64,000 bases of DNA. It comes from Phoronis australis (taxonomy: Eukaryota > Phoronida > Phoronidae). Location: assembly GCA_002633005.1 (NCBI GenBank), contig NMRA01000835.1:63774-127773 (forward strand). The letters are read 5' to 3'. Of the stretch, positions 59,801 to 64,000 are shown piece after piece (positions within the stretch are counted from its first letter, which is position 1; each line of letters opens with the position of its first letter). The notes beneath the pieces are model-generated. The model was given only the letters and a program-made list of their open reading frames with translations, did not search any database and was not told the origin of the DNA. Both the position numbers and the translations under genes were made by a program.

Positions 59801-62800
59801 TAAATTTCAGTCAAAACTTAAATTTGTCTCAAGTTCATTTCAAGAAAGAGAGCTTATGTTTAACTTAAGTTTTTGGCTTTAGATTTGTCTTAATTTTGAC
59901 TATAAACTCAATGAAATAGGTGTTTAAGTTTCAAAGTTTGAAAGCTGAGACAAATTTTAGACTTGAGTAAAAAAACGAACTTAAGTCAGTTTCCTGGAAC
60001 GAGCCTAATTTAAAACTTTAACCACTTTCAACAAAATAACTTTCATAAAATCTCTGCTCTTACCCAAAATTAGTTCATCTTTTAAAGGCACTGTGATCAC
60101 CACCATTTAAAGGCACTGTGATCACCACCATTTAAAGGCACTGTGATCACCACCATTTAAAGGCACTGTGATCACCACCATTTAAAGGCACTGTGATCAC
60201 CACCATGAAAAGATCTAACCCTTCTAGAGCACATGTTTTTTTAACATCATTAGGCATGATGAAATCAAAGGAATGAAAAGATTCAGGATGCTTCACACTC
60301 CAAGTGGTTGCAAAATGCTTCACATTGAATCCTTTTTAAAATCATTCTAATTGCATAGTTTTAATGGTTTATACTAAATGACTGTCCTTGGAACACAATT
60401 CTTCTTGAGGACTTGTAAAACACATTAAAATATGATATTCAAAGGTATCCAAATAAGTAGGACAAATTTTGCTTTTATACACAAATGATTTTCCACACAT
60501 TCCAATCTAGTATATTTGGTAGATTGCAAACCAATATTTTAAGGTCAGTGGTCCAAAAACTAAGGCATGTTTTCATGCATACAATGACAACATTTTCATT
60601 TGTGACCCACCACCACAAAATGAGTCTTAAGTCGGAAACTCTATTTCCTGACAAGACTGCAAACAGTCGCTATCGGTTAAAATTAGGTCAGATTTTTTTT
60701 ATTGCAGAATATGATTATTTATTCATTCTACTTCACAAAACAATACTTTAAAACAAGCAAACTTCATTTTAAACCTTATTTATTTCATTTTAAAAAACAT
60801 CACCTTCTCCGCGACTGCATATCTCGTGAAATTTTCATCGAAATTTGCCGGTTTTCGTGTCCTCATTGCTCAGTCTTCCGATGACCCAATTCGCTCGTAA
60901 ACAAATCAACAGAAAGGTCAAACTCTGCTCATTATGCATGTAGTAAGCTCTTTGAGTTTTTCGTCCAATCATCAGTCGTTATTTCACTTTTTGCAGTCGG
61001 GGTATTTTCAACAGATGTGTCACTCACCAGTCTTTTAGCTAGCAACGACCTTTTAACCCAATGCATCGCTGACATCATTCGCTAGAACTAGTTAAGTGGG
61101 TGTGAAACTGTGGGGTCGCGAGGTCACGGCATGTTTTCAAGACAGTAAGATGGCTGGTCGCCGTGTAGCTGATATCTCAGTGATTAACTCTTGCCTGTGA
61201 CTGCCGTATCAAGATCAGCGAGAATTAACTGAACTCATCAAAGAGCACATTTGTTGATGGAGACAAGGAGCGATTTCGTGACAGCGACGAGTCGTCTGAC
61301 GGCAGCAAATCGTCGCCAGAGGAGTTTCATGATCGACCCATCGTGAATACGGTTACGTTGGATTCCAAGTCGTTGGATTGGAACAAACAGAACTTGAAGA
61401 AAACAGTCCGGATTAGCTTAATCGCACAACAATGTCTTGTATCTGCAAAGCCAGTCGATAGGGGTGCAAGCAGCTGAATATTACTGCTAGAGAGAACAAT
61501 CTTCGATAGGGCTGAATCACTTGGTGAGAAGTCGAGGAAATCGTTGCTCTTCAGTCAGTGTCAGTGGACTTGGATAGGGATGAGTGATTGTCATTTTTTT
61601 CAAAATTATTCACACTAGCGTAAAATTTTGAATTATTTTGAACAAAAATCAGCCAGGTACGTGTATTTTGTAATCTACAGGACTTCATTTTATTAAACTT
61701 CTCCAAAATAAACTTTAACTACTTGTTTTACTTGCGGTAAACCCTCCTGCCACAAGTGGACTGACCCTGTATACATTAGCTGGGAAATTTATTGACCCAG
61801 TTGCACCATCCCAACATGAATATCACTCCTTTTTGGCTGAGATTACATAATAAGGTCTATATTCTTTCTAATTTTTGATTACTTTTATTTGTTTATGTTG
61901 TTGTGTATACTAATAAGTCTGAAATGTAGCATTCAACTGCAGGTTGCTATGGAAATTTTAGAGACACTATCGGCACTTTTTGTCAGCCATTTTCCTTGAC
62001 TTTTGAAAGCTCTAAATTTTCGCTTTCCCCGACTAGAATTGGCAATAACTCGGTCATTTGTGAAGATAAGGACATGTTTCATACCTCAAAATGATCAGAA
62101 AACTCTGTATTTTCAGAAAAAAATAACAATTAAAAAATGACAAATCCCGACTTAAGACTCATTTTGTGGTGGTGGGTCACATTTATGATTTATCAATCCT
62201 TTTGTATAAGGTATGGCTTTTCTCCACTTTTTACATAATAGCATGGTCTCTGAAAGGCAATGTGCAAATAAAATTTAAATGTAAATGGACATCACCCTGC
62301 CTATGTGTGTATGTAATAGGTATGAATGGTAATCAAAATATTCAGCATGTCTGTTATACTATGTTATGTGCTTATAAAAAAATCCCAATTTTCACGCACA
62401 AAATATGATCTAACCACATTTTCCCAATATTTACCCTAGTGCAGATTATTAGTTTTCTGAGAAATGTACCATAACAGAATAAATCCTGTGGAACTGAATG
62501 CAATTCAGAATATAACTAATGAAGAACATGTAAGTAGTCGGCCTCATTTCATTTTAGTTTGCGTTTGCCAGAAAAAGCCACTCACGCTTTGAAATAGCAG
62601 GAGTGTAAAAATCCCTTCAATGCATTTTCTCTTCAAGTTTGAATTTAAGGCCTCTGAAAGCGCACCCACTCAATCACTATCATACCATGAATCAAATGAT
62701 TGACAGTTCAGCATGACTGCACTAAAAGGAAATCACCGATTCAAGAAAAAGTAGTGACCAAGCATTTTTACCTTCACATCTAATACTTCATCTAAATCAA

Positions 62801-64000
62801 TGAAAGATGATAAGTGGAAGGCTTCATAGGCTGGTGAATCGCCTTTGCATTCTCTGAAATGAGAAAAAATAACTTCAGTAACATACAAGTGGCCTGCCAT
62901 CTAATTAAAAATAGAACCAAAACATTGCAACTAAAGTAAGTTCTATGCACACCCATCAATCACCATCAATAACCACATTTTGACCTATGTGTATAAGAAT
63001 AAGGCCAACAAAAGCATTTGGTTCTTGTCTACGACCACATTCTTTTGGAAGCTATACATCATTCACCACAAAAATCTAACATGCGTGACAAATGCAATGA
63101 CTTAAGAACACTAGAAGAACCCAAGGGGATGAACAATTATTAGGTACACTTTTTGCTATTAGAGGCAATGTCTTCTCAAAAGAAGGCTGAAAGTCATATC
63201 TGTAACGCGTGTTATTTGAATGCTGGTCTTGAATGTCATACGGTTCACTTATTAAATGCTTAAAACCACCATTTACCTTGTTTTGAAAAGTGACTACAAT
63301 GTCAGCATCGTTAAATCTTCCCTTATAAGACTGCATATCGTAATTGTGAATTCAATATCCCAAAAAGAGGAGATAAAAGAATACCAACTTCAGCTGAAAG
63401 TTTCTTCGCTCCAAGGACATGAGTGCGATGTATAATGTACCCAGGGCCAGTGTGTCATGTCCACCATGAGTTTCTTGTACACACACGAGCAATATCTGCC
63501 CTTTTCTGATATCCCACGGGAAGTTGAAAAAAGCCACAGTGTGGTCTAATACTAAGTTGTCACAACCACCACAATGCCACCTTCCACATTACATTTTCCC
63601 AAAATCTACAGGAAAACGAGCGGCAATAACTGACGACTTTTCACACGTAACACAATGAAGGAATATTAGTGCTGTGAATGGTTGTCGCGACTTTAAGAAG
63701 TATGTAACTAGTGTTTGTGGGTGTTCTAATCTGACAGTTGATCGACTTGTGGGGTTGTTTCTTTGGTGTTTTTGATATGAAATTAGTGATTTTAAGCACT
63801 CCAAGTTATGTACAACCTGCACCAAAACGTACTTAAGGGCATTAGCGACGGAGAAGTTCTTTATGGGTATGAAGGAGTCTGCCAAACTGGCCACTTTCAT
63901 CCTCTGGTTTTCATTGACCAGTGAACGACACACCTCAGTGTAGAGTAAACCGCCGCCAAGAAACAGAATCAGTGTCACCAACATGAGTAACCAGGAGAAC
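50562..64000 (-). CDS. PROM1: Prominin (CD133-like) pentaspan protein, 3' half (13 exons)
   Basis: Prominins are cholesterol-binding proteins of plasma-membrane protrusions and shed vesicles. Exons in coding order: 63817-64000 (cut by the window edge), 63270-63330, 62772-62851, 59349-59489, 58821-58895, 57901-57975, 57104-57154, 56460-56540, 55713-55781, 55400-55489, 54418-54542, 54081-54134, 50562-50880; 467 codons in phase. The first begins FSWLLM, the fourth membrane segment. The large second extracellular loop follows: RFNDADIVVTFQNK, EC-KGDSPAY, short helical repeats and KCRPIYDALNHVIDGACVYV, with eight N-glycosylation sequons. The fifth membrane segment is FWYCFGWCLFFFIPCIVLA. The cytoplasmic tail is about 145 residues, Tyr/Pro/Gly-rich and longer than the human tail. 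Exon 2's phase requires a weak GTGGTT donor. Paralogue identity is uncertain. Confidence 0.9.
50881..54080. other. Prominin intron 12
   Basis: 3.2-kb intron. Apart from the candidate MITE at 52432-52860 it shows nothing recognisable. Confidence 0.4.
52432..52860. mobile_element. Candidate MITE, ~430 bp
   Basis: GGGGCATTCACATATTAC at the left is roughly inverted at the right (ACGTAATATATAGGAATGTTCC). The interior is purine-rich with TATGACGTAAT near the right end, a theme common in small invertebrate DNA elements. The ends match imperfectly and no target duplication is clear. Confidence 0.35.
57411..57668. mobile_element. Foldback element copy 1 (GGGCCCGTTCCAAGAAA ends)
   Basis: About 255 bp beginning GGGCCCGTTCCAAGAAAACT and ending TTTCTTGGAATGGTTCCC, its inverse. 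The interior has mirrored AACTTAA/TTAAGTT and TTTGTCTC motifs and no coding potential beyond a fortuitous frame. A second copy is at 59761-60006. Confidence 0.75.
59761..60006. mobile_element. Foldback element copy 2 (GGGCCCGTTCCAAGAAA ends)
   Basis: About 245 bp, ends GGGCCCGTTCCAAGAAAA and TTTCCTGGAACGAGCC. It matches copy 1 at 57411 along its whole length with many substitutions, including TTAATTTTGACTAT and GAACTTAAG. Both are in prominin introns and in the same orientation. Confidence 0.75.
60081..60206. repeat. Perfect 25-bp tandem repeat, five units
   Basis: Five identical head-to-tail units beginning at 60081, 60106, 60131, 60156 and 60181, containing AAGGCACTGTGATCACCACC. Units of equal length with no spacers make this a minisatellite, not a CRISPR array. 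Perfect identity suggests recent expansion. Confidence 0.95.
60598..62190. mobile_element. 1.6-kb TIR element in a prominin intron
   Basis: Left end TGTGACCCACCACCACAAAA (60601 on, continuing ATGAGTCTTAAGTCGG) is perfectly inverted at 62150-62187, about 36 bases. The interior includes a GC-richer segment with an acidic ORF (61229-61477). Target duplications are not clear. With no recognisable full transposase, the superfamily is unassigned. Confidence 0.8.
61229..61477 (+). CDS. Unassigned acidic ORF inside the 1.6-kb TIR element
   Basis: Open frame without an initiating ATG. It encodes DGDKERFRDSDESSDGSKSS, then PEEFHDRPIVNTVTLDSKSL and a basic/hydrophobic end, closing at a TGA. The Asp/Ser/Glu-rich stretch resembles the acidic N-termini seen in several transposase families (piggyBac is one), but there is no diagnostic catalytic motif. 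An ATG-initiated frame just upstream (MAGRRVADISVINSCL near 61151) may be the same protein broken by a stop and frameshift. It could be a transposase remnant or a captured exon. Confidence 0.35.
   Translation: MNSSKSTFVDGDKERFRDSDESSDGSKSSPEEFHDRPIVNTVTLDSKSLDWNKQNLKKTVRISLIAQQCLVSAKPVDRGASS
62191..62771. other. Prominin intron, unannotated part
   Basis: AT-rich intron remainder, nothing recognised. Confidence 0.35.

Noticed and set aside
60081-60206. CRISPR-like array
   Set aside because: No spacers between the 25-bp units, and the genome is animal.

Overview
The window is animal (metazoan) nuclear DNA. Three multi-exon genes have vertebrate orthologues or families, GT-AG introns of hundreds to thousands of bases, and a large amount of transposon debris in introns and between genes. 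The mix of transposons (Penelope-like, Ty3/gypsy-type gag, LINE tail, tRNA-derived SINEs, many small TIR elements) and the intron density suggest an invertebrate, possibly a marine deuterostome or lophotrochozoan. The phylum cannot be fixed from sequence alone. There is one assembly gap (Ns, 9038-9697).

Layout. 0-4.7 kb: a THAP-domain exon fragment on the minus strand, two SINE-like tRNA-derived pieces and a LINE 3' tail. 4.7-19.5 kb, minus strand: a complete 10-exon SLC22-type (organic cation/anion) membrane transporter, predicted 675 aa, with an unusually long cytoplasmic loop. Its introns carry a 140-bp repeat array, a TIR element around the N gap, a SINE and a dead Penelope-like endonuclease fragment. 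19.5-20.7 kb: the divergent promoter region shared with the next gene. 20.7-38.2 kb, plus strand: a complete 11-exon gene for proteasome lid subunit PSMD12/Rpn5, predicted 447 aa. Its 6.6-kb first intron is a nest of mobile elements: a TA-flanked MITE, an LTR-plus-gag fragment, a hairpin remnant of the same MITE, a multi-terminus inverted-repeat element, a tandem duplication with a later transposon insertion, and a long hairpin. 38.2-50.5 kb: no gene recognised; it holds a second, oppositely oriented 140-bp repeat array, a large palindrome made of Penelope-like ends, and two small inverted-repeat elements. 50.5-64 kb, minus strand: the 3' half (13 exons) of a prominin (CD133-like) pentaspan membrane protein; its 5' half lies beyond the right edge.

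The transporter and PSMD12 are head to head; PSMD12 and the prominin gene are tail to tail. The three proteins have no evident shared pathway: solute transport at the plasma membrane, ubiquitin-dependent protein degradation, and membrane-protrusion organisation.

Most notable observations: (1) two arrays of a ~140-bp repeat whose core reads as a CTCF-type binding motif, in convergent orientation 33 kb apart around PSMD12 and the shared promoter; (2) a prominin C-terminus ending in two PPxY motifs, with the stop codon embedded in a strong splice donor; (3) a ~200-residue cytoplasmic loop in the SLC22 transporter; (4) a 1.6-kb TIR element in a prominin intron with an unassigned acidic ORF; (5) Penelope-like ends sharing a hammerhead-like stem arrangement. 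All splice models were built by eye from reading frame, GT/AG sites and family alignment from memory; none is backed by transcripts.
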